NCBI GenBank assembly: GCA_002455655.1
Contig: DKLF01000121.1
Span: 2,585 to 46,391 of the forward strand
Source of the DNA: Oscillibacter sp. UBA6647
Lineage (GTDB): Bacteria > Bacillota > Clostridia > Oscillospirales > Oscillospiraceae
Length of the DNA: 43,807 bases
Reading direction: 5' to 3'
Part shown: piece by piece, positions 36,356 to 43,807 of the stretch
Numbering within the stretch: the first letter of the stretch is position 1
Layout: each line of letters begins with the position of its first letter
Program-made: the position numbers and the translations under genes
Notes under the pieces: generated by a model
Told to the model about the DNA's origin: nothing
Database searches by the model: none
The model's input: the letters and a program-made list of their open reading frames with translations, nothing else

Positions 36356-36529
36356 ATGGCTTACAAGATTACTTCTGCCTGCGTAAGCTGCGGCTCCTGC
36401 GCGGATGTTTGCCCCGCCGGTGCTATCAGCCAGGGTGATGATTCCTATGTGATCGATGCCGGCGCTTGCCTGGACTGCGGTGCTTGCAGCGATACCTGCC
36501 CTAGCAGCGCCATCGTTCCCGGCGAATAA
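36356..36529 (+). CDS. 2[4Fe-4S] ferredoxin
   Basis: A 57-residue electron carrier of the clostridial type. Two cluster motifs are complete: CVSCGSCADVCP (residues 9-20) and CLDCGACSDTCP (38-49), each CxxCxxCxxxCP. It starts MAYKITSACV, as in classical clostridial ferredoxin, and ends shortly after the second motif. GGAGG lies ten bases ahead of the ATG. It is monocistronic, with its own promoter and a terminator directly after it. Probable low-potential donor or acceptor for pyruvate:ferredoxin oxidoreductase and hydrogenase-type enzymes (family knowledge). No partner gene is nearby. Confidence 0.96.
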   Translation: MAYKITSACVSCGSCADVCPAGAISQGDDSYVIDAGACLDCGACSDTCPSSAIVPGE

Positions 36530-36543
36530 CCAGATTCGTACAT

Positions 36544-36574
36544 AAAAGCGCCGCAGGTTTTCTGCGGTGCTTTT
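36544..36574 (+). terminator. Terminator after the ferredoxin gene
   Basis: Arms 36544-36556 (AAAAGCGCCGCAG) and 36562-36574 (CTGCGGTGCTTTT) with one G-T pair and loop GTTTT, starting 14 bases after the stop. Confidence 0.85.
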
Positions 36575-36596
36575 ATTATGCCCGGAAGGGCATCTC

Positions 36597-36625
36597 TTGC
36601 GCGGGGCGGTACTTTGCCGTATAAT
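36597..36625 (+). promoter_or_regulatory. Promoter of the methyltransferase-rsmI unit
   Basis: -35 TTGCGC (36597-36602), 17-base spacer, -10 TATAAT (36620-36625), 33 bases before the start codon. Confidence 0.65.
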
Positions 36626-36658
36626 AGAAGCACATCAGTCGGAAAGGGGGCGCACACC

Positions 36659-37402
36659 ATGGAGCAATGGGACAGCCTGTGCCCCGGGGGCCTGCGCTTT
36701 TGCTGGGACGAGCGCGCCCACAAGCCCGGCACCGACAGTTTTTTGCTGGGGAGTTTTCCCCCGCTGCGTCCCGGTCTGCGGGTCTGCGATCTTGGTAGCG
36801 GAACGGGGCTTTTGGGTCTGCTCCTCCTTCAGCGACAGCGGGAGCTGCAAATTACCGGCGTTGAAATTCAGCCCCACGCCGCTGCGCTCTCCGACATGGC
36901 GGCGGCAGAAAACGACCTTGGGGACCGTCTGCGGGCCCTGCGAGGCGATTTGCGTCAAATTCGGGAGCTTTTGCCCGCCGGGGGCTTCGATCTGTGCGTC
37001 TCTAATCCCCCCTATTTTTTGGACGGAAGCGGCGCAGCCGCTCCGGTCCCTTCAAGGCGGACGGCCCGCAGCGAGACGGACTGCTCCCTTTCGGATTTAT
37101 GCCGCGCGGCAGCGTATCTGCTGCGCTGGGGCGGTGCTTTTTGTCTGGTCCACCGCCCGGAGCGGCTGTGTGATATTTTCTGCGCCCTGCGGGAAAACGG
37201 ACTGGAGCCAAAGCGACTGCGGATGGTAGAACCCCGTCCGGAAGCCGCACCGTCTCTTTTGTTGGTGGAGGCCCGCCGGGGCGGAAAGCCCGGGCTTTCC
37301 ATCGAGCCGCCTTTGTGCCTGACGGATGCATCCGGCGGACCCTCGGCGGCATATGCCGCCGCCTATTTCCGAACACCTGAACAAAAGGAGAACATGCCAT
37401 GA
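36659..37402 (+). CDS. tRNA1(Val) A37 N6-methyltransferase family protein (TrmN6/YfiC-like)
   Basis: Class-I SAM methyltransferase. Motif I is VCDLGSGTGLLGLL (D44), motif II an acidic VEIQPHAAA, and the catalytic N6-adenine signature is SNPPYF near residue 115. The N-terminal GGLRFCWDERAHKPGTDSFLLGSF segment is shared with the YfiC/TrmN6 group. 247 aa. ATG at 36659 is chosen for the GGAAAGGGGG just upstream and because it lies a normal distance from the TATAAT promoter; a longer in-frame start would precede the promoter. Its stop overlaps rsmI by four bases, and pairing of such a methylase with rsmI is common in Firmicutes (yabB/yabC region). Confidence 0.9.
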   Translation: MEQWDSLCPGGLRFCWDERAHKPGTDSFLLGSFPPLRPGLRVCDLGSGTGLLGLLLLQRQRELQITGVEIQPHAAALSDMAAAENDLGDRLRALRGDLRQIRELLPAGGFDLCVSNPPYFLDGSGAAAPVPSRRTARSETDCSLSDLCRAAAYLLRWGGAFCLVHRPERLCDIFCALRENGLEPKRLRMVEPRPEAAPSLLLVEARRGGKPGLSIEPPLCLTDASGGPSAAYAAAYFRTPEQKENMP

Positions 37403-38244
37403 GCGGAACGCTGTATCTGGTCGCCACGCCCATCGGGAATCTGGGCGACTTTTCCCCCCGGGCGGTGGAGACACTGAGAACGGTGGACTTTATTGCCGCC
37501 GAGGACACCCGCGTCTCCGTGAAGCTGCTGAACCACTTTAAAATCAAGCGCCCGATGGTGAGCTATCACGCCCACAGCCACGTTTCCGCCGGGCAGTCTA
37601 TTTTAAACCGCCTGCTGGCGGGAGAAAGCTGCGCTTTGGTGACGGACGCGGGCACGCCCGCCGTCTCCGACCCGGGCGAGGAACTGGTGCGCCTTTGCGC
37701 GGAGCAGGGCGTGGAGATTTTGGCCATTCCCGGCTGCTGCGCGGCGGTGAACGCGCTGGCGGTGAGCGGTCTGCCCACCGGGCGATTTACCTTCGAGGGC
37801 TTTCTCTCCACCAACAAAAAGGAGCGGCGCGAGCACCTTTCTTCCCTGCAAAATGAACGCCGCACCATGCTGTTTCACGAAGCGCCCCACAAGCTGCGCA
37901 CCACGCTGGACGACCTGTGTGCCTTTTTTGGCCCGGAGCGAAAAATTGCCCTCTGCCGGGAGCTGACCAAGCTCCATGAGGAGACGATGCGCTGCACGCT
38001 GGGAGAAGCCGTGGCTTACTATCAGGAAAACAGCCCCCGTGGAGAATATGTTCTCGTGCTGGAGGGGGCGGCCCCTCCGGCGGAGGCGGAAATTACGCCC
38101 GAGGAGGGCGTCCGCCAGGTGCTGGAGCTGAAAAGCCGGGGCCTGCGGATGAAGGATGCGGTGCGGCAGGTGGCTGAGGCTACGGGCCTTTCCCGGAATG
38201 AGCTGTACAGTGCCGCCGTGGCCGCCGAAGCAGAGGAGCTTTAA
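37399..38244 (+). CDS. rsmI: 16S rRNA (cytidine1402-2'-O)-methyltransferase
   Basis: RsmI methylates the 2'-OH of C1402 in the decoding centre. The tetrapyrrole-methylase-like fold starts LYLVATPIGNLGDFSPRAVETLRTVDFIAAEDTR, followed by GTPAVSDPGEELVRLC, PTGRFTFEGFL, RTMLFHEAPHKLRTTLDDL and RGEYVLVLEG, all family blocks. The C-terminal ~60 residues (KSRGLRMKDAVRQVAEATGLSRNELYSAAV) form the small HTH-like domain often present. 281 aa. ATGA overlap with the preceding methylase implies coupling. Confidence 0.97.
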   Translation: MSGTLYLVATPIGNLGDFSPRAVETLRTVDFIAAEDTRVSVKLLNHFKIKRPMVSYHAHSHVSAGQSILNRLLAGESCALVTDAGTPAVSDPGEELVRLCAEQGVEILAIPGCCAAVNALAVSGLPTGRFTFEGFLSTNKKERREHLSSLQNERRTMLFHEAPHKLRTTLDDLCAFFGPERKIALCRELTKLHEETMRCTLGEAVAYYQENSPRGEYVLVLEGAAPPAEAEITPEEGVRQVLELKSRGLRMKDAVRQVAEATGLSRNELYSAAVAAEAEEL

Positions 38245-38299
38245 AGAAGCAGACCCGCTTCCAAAATTTCTGCTTCAGCATTTCACATAAGTAGAATAC

Positions 38300-38340
38300 A
38301 AAATGCCGCGCCGGAGGAATTTCCTCCGGCGCGGCATTTT
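38300..38340. terminator. Bidirectional terminator between rsmI and ileS
   Basis: Perfect 18-bp arms 38300-38317 (AAAATGCCGCGCCGGAGG) and 38323-38340 with loop AATTT. A4 on one side and T4 on the other; serves both convergent genes. Confidence 0.92.
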
Positions 38341-38357
38341 ATAAGCTCTTATTCGTC

Positions 38358-41171
38358 TTAAAACCGGGGTAGCTTGGAAACCACGTCCGCGCAGCGGGGG
38401 CAGAGCGTGGGATGGTCGGGGTTCTCCCCCACCTTAGCAGACTGCATCCAGCACCGCTCGCACTTGGCGCCGGCAGCCCTGCCCACCTCCACGGTGAGAC
38501 CCGGGAAGTTGGTCCCCTTGCCCACGGTGGCTTCGGCGGAAGGCTCCGCTGTGGTGATATTGCAATCCGAGACGATGAACACCTCTGCAAGACTCACGCC
38601 CACAGTTGCCATCAGCGCCTGCGCCGCCGCGTCGTCGTCCGCGTGGAGAGAGACGCGGGCCTCCAGTGCCTTGCCAATTTTTTTGTCGGCACGGGCGGTT
38701 TCCAAAACCGCGTTCACGTCGTCCCGCAGGCGGACAATCGTCTCCCAGCGCTCCATGGCCTTTTCGCCCAGCGCATAGTCCGCAAAAGACCCGTTCATTT
38801 CGTTGAGCAGCACGTTGCGCCCGTCATCTCCAGACCTGTGGGTCATGGCCTGCCAAATTTCATCGCAGGTAAAGACCAAAACCGGAGCCATCAGTTTCGT
38901 CATGGTGTCCAGAATCAGGAACAGAGCGGTCTGGGCGCTGCGGCGGCGCTTGCCTTCCTCTTCCTCGCAGTACAACCGGTCTTTGATGATATCCAGATAG
39001 AAGTTGGACAGCTCCAGCACGCAGAAGTCATTGACGGCGTGGGTTACAACAAAAAATTCATAGTCGTCATAGGCTTTGAGGCATTTTTCGGTCAGCGCGT
39101 TGAGCCGGGTAACGGCCCAGCGATCCAGTTCCTCCATCTGATCAGCAGGGACCAGATCATCGGGATTAAACCCATCCAGATTACCAAGGCAATACCGGGC
39201 AGTGTTGCGAAATTTCAGATAGTTTTGGCTGAGCTGCTTGAAGATTCTGTCCGAGCCGCTCACATCGGAGTGATAGTCCGCGGAAGCCGCCCACAGGCGC
39301 AGCAGGTCCGCGCCGTACTGCTCGAAAATCTCTGCGGGGTCCATGCCGTTGCCAGCCGACTTGTGCATGGCCTTTCCCTGCTCATCCACGGTCCAGCCAT
39401 GGGTGACACACTCTTTAAACGGCGCGCCCTTGCCAAAAGCGCCCACGGCGGTCAGCACGGAGGACTGGAACCAGCCGCGGTATTGATCCAATCCCTCCAT
39501 ATAGACGGTGGCAGGCCAGAAGCCCTGATCTTTTTTCATGGAGGCATAGTGGGTGGAACCGGAATCAAACCAGCCGTCCAGTGTGTCCTCTTCCTTGGTG
39601 AATCCGGATTTGGCGCCGCAGTGCGGACAGGCAAAGTCATGAGGCAGAATGTCCTCCGCCTCCTTGGCAAACCAGACGTTGGATCCCTCTGCCGCAAAGA
39701 GCTTGGAGATGGCGTCAATGGACGCGTCGGTGACGACAGGCTTTCCGCAGTCCTTGCAGTATACCACGGGAATGGGCAGGCCCCACTTGCGCTGGCGGGA
39801 AATGCACCAGTCGTTGCGCTCCCGGATCATGGACTTCATGCGCTCCTTGCCCCACGCGGGTACCCAGCGTACATCGTCGCAGGCGTCGCAGGCCTCCTCT
39901 TTGAAAGAGTCCACCGAGCAGAACCACTGGGGCGTGGCGCGGAAAATAATGGCTCCCTTGCAGCGCCAGCAGTGGGGATAGCTGTGCACGATATCCTCCC
40001 GGGCAAACAGCGCGCCGCTCTCCTTCATATCCGCCAGAATCACGGAGTTGGATTCCTCGGTCTTCATCCCGGCGTACTTTCCGGCATAGTCGGTGTGGCG
40101 GCCCTGATCGTCCACGGGCACCACCATGTCCATGCCGTACCGGCGACAGGTATCATAGTCGTCCGCGCCAAAGCCGGGGGCGGTGTGGACGCAGCCGGTG
40201 CCGGAATCCATAGTAACATAGTCCGCCAGCAACAGGCGGCTGGTTTTGTCAAGGAAGGGATGCTTCGCCAGCATATTCTCAAAAAACGCGCCGGGGTGCG
40301 TCTCCACGATTTCGTACTCTTCAAAGCCGCCAAGCTTCATAACCTTTTCCGCCAGCGCCTCGGCCATGATATACACCTCGCCGTTGGGGGCCTTCGCCAG
40401 AGCATAGCTCTCCTCGGGGTGCAGGGCGATGGCAAGGTTCCCCGGCAGGGTCCAGATGGTGGTGGTCCAGATGACGAAAAAGAGCTTGCTGTGGTCGAAC
40501 TTGCCAAGCTTCCCGCCGTCATCAAGCATGGGGAACTTCACATACACGGTGGTGCAGGGGTCGTCCTGATACTCAATCTCCGCCTCGGCCAAAGCCGTCT
40601 CGTCGTGAGGGCACCAGTACACGGGCTTGAGGCCCTTGTAAATGTGGCCATTTTTGTACATCTCACCAAAAACCTTGACTTCTTCGGCTTCAAAGCCGGG
40701 GTCCATGGTCTTATAGGGATGCTCCCAATCGCCGATAACGCCCATGCGTTTGAAGCCGTCCATCTGCACGTCGATATAGTGCTGGGCAAAATCGTGGCAA
40801 GCGGAGCGGAACTCCGGCACGCTCATAGATTTGCGGTCCAGCTTATTCTTCTTAATAATGGCAGATTCGATGGGCATGCCATGGTTATCCCAGCCAGGGA
40901 TATAGGGAGTATAATAGCCCCGCATGGCATAAGACCGGGTGATAAAGTCCTTGATGGACTTGTTCAGGGCGTGGCCCATATGCAGGTCGCCATTGGAAAA
41001 CGGAGGGCCGTCGTGAAGGTTGAACAAAGGCTTTCCCTCGTTCTTTTTCAAAAGCGCGTTGTAGAGGTCCATATCCTCCCAGCGCTTGAGCATCTCCGGC
41101 TCTCGCTTGGGCAGCCCCGCCCGCATGGGGAAGTCGGTCTTGGGCAGATTGATGGTCTTGTTATAGTCCAT
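38358..41171 (-). CDS. ileS: Isoleucine-tRNA ligase
   Basis: Class-I aminoacyl-tRNA synthetase. The HIGH-type signature appears in PPFSNGDLHMGHALN (about 56-70), the CP1 editing domain is present (TTTIWTLPGNLAI, GCVHTAPGFGADDYD), and the KMSKS loop is a variant, AMHKSAGN, near residue 600. The C-terminal zinc-binding segment KCERCW ... CPRC is intact. 937 aa, normal for the bacterial IleS1 type. Transcribed from a T-box leader that also covers a small zinc-ribbon gene. Confidence 0.98.
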   Translation of the reverse strand: MDYNKTINLPKTDFPMRAGLPKREPEMLKRWEDMDLYNALLKKNEGKPLFNLHDGPPFSNGDLHMGHALNKSIKDFITRSYAMRGYYTPYIPGWDNHGMPIESAIIKKNKLDRKSMSVPEFRSACHDFAQHYIDVQMDGFKRMGVIGDWEHPYKTMDPGFEAEEVKVFGEMYKNGHIYKGLKPVYWCPHDETALAEAEIEYQDDPCTTVYVKFPMLDDGGKLGKFDHSKLFFVIWTTTIWTLPGNLAIALHPEESYALAKAPNGEVYIMAEALAEKVMKLGGFEEYEIVETHPGAFFENMLAKHPFLDKTSRLLLADYVTMDSGTGCVHTAPGFGADDYDTCRRYGMDMVVPVDDQGRHTDYAGKYAGMKTEESNSVILADMKESGALFAREDIVHSYPHCWRCKGAIIFRATPQWFCSVDSFKEEACDACDDVRWVPAWGKERMKSMIRERNDWCISRQRKWGLPIPVVYCKDCGKPVVTDASIDAISKLFAAEGSNVWFAKEAEDILPHDFACPHCGAKSGFTKEEDTLDGWFDSGSTHYASMKKDQGFWPATVYMEGLDQYRGWFQSSVLTAVGAFGKGAPFKECVTHGWTVDEQGKAMHKSAGNGMDPAEIFEQYGADLLRLWAASADYHSDVSGSDRIFKQLSQNYLKFRNTARYCLGNLDGFNPDDLVPADQMEELDRWAVTRLNALTEKCLKAYDDYEFFVVTHAVNDFCVLELSNFYLDIIKDRLYCEEEEGKRRRSAQTALFLILDTMTKLMAPVLVFTCDEIWQAMTHRSGDDGRNVLLNEMNGSFADYALGEKAMERWETIVRLRDDVNAVLETARADKKIGKALEARVSLHADDDAAAQALMATVGVSLAEVFIVSDCNITTAEPSAEATVGKGTNFPGLTVEVGRAAGAKCERCWMQSAKVGENPDHPTLCPRCADVVSKLPRF

Positions 41172-41213
41172 GGAAATTCCTCCTAATTATAATTAATCAA
41201 AAATATTCAACAA

Positions 41214-41447
41214 TCAGTTGTATTCAAAAACGGCAATCTTACAGGCGCGGCACAGCATCGTTCCGGGGAAATCATGAAACGGAATAATATCGAATCCACC
41301 CGCGGAATCATCCCCCGGCGCTCTGAGCAGCACCCTGTCTTCGGGCGCGCGAAAAACCGGCAGCTTCTCCTGCTGTGTCCAGTAACCGTATTTCTGGGTA
41401 TACATGATTCCGGATTCCATCTCTCGGCCGCACTTTGGACAGTTCAT
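41214..41447 (-). CDS. Small zinc-ribbon protein (PF20097-like)
   Basis: 77 residues with CPKC at positions 3-6 and CRAC at 66-69, a two-CxxC zinc ribbon. The order MNCPKCGREMESG, then a central D-rich loop, then LCRACKIAVFEY fits the short family I recall as PF20097 (DUF6487). Function unknown. It lies between the isoleucine T-box and ileS, so it is presumably induced when isoleucyl-tRNA is uncharged. Ribosome binding site AAAGGGGAT. Confidence 0.78.
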   Translation of the reverse strand: MNCPKCGREMESGIMYTQKYGYWTQQEKLPVFRAPEDRVLLRAPGDDSAGGFDIIPFHDFPGTMLCRACKIAVFEYN

Positions 41448-41465
41448 TACTTTAGGATCCCCTTT

Positions 41466-41758
41466 CAGACAAAATAAAAAACGCCCTGTCTCCTAAAGAG
41501 ACAGAAGCGTTTAAAATACTTCTGCGGTACCACTCTCGTTGCTTCTCCTCTTGCGGGAAAAAGCCGCTCACAGCCTGCATTCACAGGCCGACGGGTAACG
41601 CCGTCACACGTCCTAACTTACTCGCGTCGTCTTTCAGCAGGAGGCTCCAAGGTGATTTTCAGGTCCCGCCTGTCGGCAGCCCTTCCACCAAAATGGGCCG
41701 CTCTCTGTGCAAAGGCTGGGTCTTACTCGTCCTTATCCACGCCAACTATTCGATTTTC
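41466..41758 (-). ncRNA. T-box riboswitch, isoleucine type
   Basis: Leader RNA of the ileS unit. The T-box motif GAGTGGTACCGCAG is at ~41535-41522 on the minus strand. The terminator (CTGTCTC / GAGACAG inside AACGC...GCGTT, about 41512-41480, then a T-run) alternates with the antiterminator. Stem I ends in CTGAAAATCACCTTGG, where the codon in the specifier loop reads AUC (41656-41654), an Ile codon. GCTGAAAG of stem III is also present. Uncharged tRNA-Ile would stabilise the antiterminator and allow expression of the small gene and ileS. Confidence 0.93.
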
Positions 41759-41764
41759 AAGACT

Positions 41765-41792
41765 ATTATACCCGCCGCCGCCGATTTGTCAA
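41765..41792 (-). promoter_or_regulatory. Promoter of the T-box/ileS unit
   Basis: Minus strand: -35 TTGACA (41792-41787), 16-base spacer, -10 TATAAT (41770-41765). Both hexamers are consensus; start of the leader near 41758. Confidence 0.88.
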
Positions 41793-41908
41793 GTCGGAAA
41801 TTCCCCGGAAGGCGGTCCGGCTTTCCCGAATGCAAAGCCAAAGGGCCTGCCGCCTGCAATTCACAGACAGCAAGCCCCCGGCAAACAGGAACGCAAAGTG
41901 TTCCTTTA

Positions 41909-42187
41909 TCACTGGTATCGGTAATGCTTCCCCGTGTACTCGTCCACGCAGGACAAAAACATTTCCCGGCTGCGAAACTCAATGGGCCGAAAGCCCTCCG
42001 CCTCGTGGAAGGAGACAATACGGTTCACGGTGTCTACCCATACGCGCCAGAGTCCGGCATTTCTTGTGGCTTCCATTCGGAAAGCTCCCTTCTTCTTATC
42101 TGCGGCTTCCGCCGCCCCGCACACAATTTCAAGGCGGAGTTCCCTATCCGCCGTCTTCTTGATTGATATGACGGTTCCCAGAGGCAA
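41909..42187 (-). CDS. Small hypothetical protein, TTG start
   Basis: 92 residues I do not recognise. It starts PLGTVISIKKTADRELRLEIVC, then a KKKGAFRMEATRNAGLWRVWVD stretch, then IVSFHEAEGFRPIEFRSREMFLSCVDEYTGKHYRYQ. The composition looks like a compact beta protein; no signal peptide or membrane helix. The TTG at 42187 stands 6 bases after the amidase stop, with no strong ribosome binding site, so translational coupling to the amidase gene is likely. A weak hairpin (AGGAAC/GTTCCT, 41887-41905) follows. The other reading frames here look random. Real but unassigned. Confidence 0.6.
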   Translation of the reverse strand: MPLGTVISIKKTADRELRLEIVCGAAEAADKKKGAFRMEATRNAGLWRVWVDTVNRIVSFHEAEGFRPIEFRSREMFLSCVDEYTGKHYRYQ

Positions 42188-42193
42188 AAAGTT

Positions 42194-42868
42194 TCAGCTT
42201 TGCGCCTCTTTTTGTGCTCTTTCTTTTTCCAGCAACCCAATGCCCCGGTCCACCTGTGTCAAAAAGGTCTGCCACGCATCCTCGTTTTCCACGTAATACT
42301 TGGGGCAGTTCTTTCCCGATACGTCGTAATGGCGTAAAACGTCCTTGGAGGTCAGGCCAAACGCGTCGCACAAAAACGCCGTCAGCTCCGCCACCCGGTC
42401 ATAGGTCACGGGGAGAAATTCCCCTGTCTCGTCGGGATGGCAGACCTCGATGGAGAGGGTGTCCTCATTGCGGGTATTGGAGGCGTAGGCCCACTCCGTC
42501 ATGGGAATGCACTGGAGCACCTCTCCCTCCAGACCCACGATAAAGTGGGCGCTGGCGTAAATCTCCAGATGGCCGTCCTCAAGGCCCTCAAAATAGCTGC
42601 GGTTGGCTTCCGCCGAGGTGCCGGGATTGCCCACGTAATGGATGACAATTCCCTTCACCTGCTCCAGCTCCGTGCCGGAGCGGGACCATGGATTCACCGT
42701 CAAAAATTCCTGCGTCACATAGTCCGGCAGCACCACCGTCTCCGCCAAAACACCGGCATGAATCTTTCCCCAAATCCAAACGCCAGCGGCGGCGATCACA
42801 AGGACCGCCGCCAGGCACAGCGCAAAAAACCGTGGATTCATGCGCCTTCTTTTTTCTCTGTAAGCCAT
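42194..42868 (-). CDS. N-acetylmuramoyl-L-alanine amidase (Amidase_2 type)
   Basis: Membrane-anchored peptidoglycan amidase cleaving between N-acetylmuramic acid and L-Ala. A basic N terminus (MAYREKRRRM) and one helix at ~12-34 form a signal anchor. The Amidase_2/PGRP domain has zinc ligands in GIVIHYVGN (His near 74) and VLRHYDVSGKNCPKYY (His near 176), with YASAHFIVGLEGEVLQCIP between them. 224 aa. Starts 20 bases after the preceding (partial) gene with GGCGGAGGCGG upstream; likely same operon. Confidence 0.9.
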   Translation of the reverse strand: MAYREKRRRMNPRFFALCLAAVLVIAAAGVWIWGKIHAGVLAETVVLPDYVTQEFLTVNPWSRSGTELEQVKGIVIHYVGNPGTSAEANRSYFEGLEDGHLEIYASAHFIVGLEGEVLQCIPMTEWAYASNTRNEDTLSIEVCHPDETGEFLPVTYDRVAELTAFLCDAFGLTSKDVLRHYDVSGKNCPKYYVENEDAWQTFLTQVDRGIGLLEKERAQKEAQS

Positions 42869-42888
42869 GCGCTTTCCGCCTCCGCGCC

Positions 42889-43087
42889 TTAGCCAACGTA
42901 AACCGCGGTGGGTCCGTCGGCTCCGCCGATGATGGCCGCATCTCCGGATGCAATCTCCGGCACTAATTCATCCGGCACCGGATTTGCCTGAATTTCCTCG
43001 GGGTACTGGTTTTCGTAGTACACGTCCTTCTCGTAGTCCTCGTCATAGTATTTCTGATACGTAGTCAGGTCGTCTATATCCACGCCG
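42889..43087 (-). CDS. C-terminal fragment of a clostridial protein ending in a GGADGPT motif
   Basis: About 65 codons that match the codon style of the rest of the window. The reading GVDIDDLTTYQKYYDEDYEKD, then VYYENQYPEE, then a tail AAIIGGADGPTAVYVG. GGADGPT is a hallmark of the beta subunit of sodium-translocating decarboxylases (OadB/GcdB), but here it stands at the extreme C terminus after an acidic, Tyr-rich stretch, so this is not the normal subunit. Small Firmicutes proteins with such a tail are often annotated as decarboxylase beta subunits (from memory). Its true N terminus is lost at the junction with RapA sequence. Upstream of and probably co-transcribed with the amidase. Confidence 0.55.
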
Positions 43088-43807
43088 GCCTTTTCCAGTG
43101 CCGCCAGACCGTCCTCGCGTTGCTGGCGCAGCGCTTCGATTTCGCTGTCACGCACGCTCGGGTTGACGGCCTGCAGGGCCACCAGTCGGGCAAGCTCTTC
43201 GTCCAGCCCGGCCTTGAGCTTGCGCTGGGCTTCGGCGACGCGTTCGACATGGCGCGGCTTGATCTTGGCCTCGGCGGCGGCGATCTGCGTGGCCAGCACG
43301 TCGCGCTGGGCCTGGACGAACTTGTTGGCGCTGGCGCGTGGCACGCTTTCCAGCTGATCGTTGAGCGTGTCGAAGGCCACCTTGGCCGCCAGGTCGTTGC
43401 CGTTGCCGTCGAGCAGGCAGCGCAGCGCCAGCGGCGGCAGGAAGCGGCTCAGCTGCAGGGCGCGCGGCGCCACCACCTCGCTGACGAACAACAGTTCGAG
43501 GAGCACGGTGCCCGGCTTGAGCGCCTTGTTCTTGATCAGCGCCACCGCGGTGTTGCCCATGGATCCGGACAGCACCAGGTCCATGCCGCCCTGCACCATG
43601 GGATGTTCCCAGGTGAGGAATTGCATGTCTTCGCGGGCTAGCGCCTGTTCGCGGTCGTAGGTGATGGTCACGGCCTCGTCGTCGCCCAGCGGGAAGCTGG
43701 CGTCCAGCATCTTTTCGCTGGGGCGCAGCACCAGGGCGTTTTCCGAGTGGTCTTCACTGTCGATGCCGAACGCATCGAACAGCTGCTCCATGTAGATCGG
43801 CAGCGCG
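43088..43807 (-). CDS. rapA: C-terminal part of RapA (RNA polymerase-associated helicase), gammaproteobacterial type
   Basis: Open from the window edge in one frame. It reads ...LPIYMEQLFDAFGIDSEDHSEN, REDMQFLTWEHPMVQGGMDLVLSGSMGN, LKPGTVLLELLFVSEVVAPRALQLSRFLPP, SVPRASANKFVQAQRD and LQAVNPSVRDSEIEALRQQREDG, the C-terminal region of RapA (HepA) of Pseudomonas and relatives. RapA recycles RNA polymerase and is a gammaproteobacterial protein. It runs into clostridial sequence around AALEKAG, where native RapA should continue with about a dozen more residues. GC is higher and codon choice different from the rest of the window. Most likely an assembly chimera or contaminating DNA. The junction position is approximate (43085-43125). 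Confidence 0.85.

Noticed and set aside
38412..41186. 924-codon open frame antisense to ileS
   Set aside because: Covers IleS almost exactly; low-complexity His/Gly/Val composition and no ribosome binding site. A by-product of codon bias.
43088..43807. RapA as a genuine horizontally acquired clostridial gene
   Set aside because: Only the C-terminal end is present, it stops at an abrupt join without its own final residues, and no flanking mobile element is seen. Chimeric assembly is simpler; kept as a finding for checking.

Overview
The window reads as chromosomal DNA of a Gram-positive anaerobe of the class Clostridia, most likely in or near the Oscillospiraceae. This is inferred from gene content (Hfq, SepF and a DivIVA-type protein in one cluster, a CtsR/McsA/ClpC heat-shock operon, pyruvate phosphate dikinase, an ornithine racemase, an isoleucine T-box), strong GGAGG-type ribosome binding sites, TTGACA/TATAAT promoters and moderately high GC. 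The last ~0.7 kb does not fit: it encodes the C-terminal part of a Pseudomonas-type RapA, so the right end is probably a chimeric assembly join.

Layout. 1-7.5 kb (+): a CPBP membrane protease cut by the window edge, mutL, a small DUF6440-like gene, miaA, hfq, a HlyD-like membrane fusion protein, yggS, sepF and a DivIVA-domain gene (DNA repair, tRNA modification, RNA chaperone, cell division). 7.7-12 kb (+): a HAD phosphatase, then an XRE regulator, an MBOAT acyltransferase and an SGNH-like secreted partner, which look like an envelope acylation module. 12-15 kb (+): lepA and a YoaK-family membrane protein. 15-23.4 kb: a divergent LysR regulator (-) facing argC-argJ-argB-argD, an NhaC-family antiporter and ornithine racemase (+). 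Together these would make L-ornithine from glutamate and racemise it to D-ornithine. 23.9-25.7 kb (+): a chemotaxis receptor behind a leader with an early terminator. 25.9-28.6 kb (-): ppdK. 28.9-30.7 kb (+): an unrecognised membrane protein. 30.9-32.5 kb: a complete IS1182-type insertion sequence flanked by a 32-bp direct repeat that contains an entire terminator palindrome. 32.5-36.2 kb (-): ctsR-mcsA-clpC with two CtsR boxes and no mcsB. 36.3-38.3 kb (+): a 2[4Fe-4S] ferredoxin, a TrmN6-type methyltransferase and rsmI. 38.3-41.8 kb (-): an isoleucine T-box, a small zinc-ribbon gene and ileS. 41.9-43.1 kb (-): a peptidoglycan amidase and two small or partial genes, followed by the RapA junction.

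No rRNA, tRNA or CRISPR array was seen. The observations most worth following are the ornithine-to-D-ornithine island with a LysR box placed at about -65, the IS insertion that duplicated a bidirectional terminator and split its T-tracts, the heat-shock operon without its arginine kinase, and the RapA chimera.
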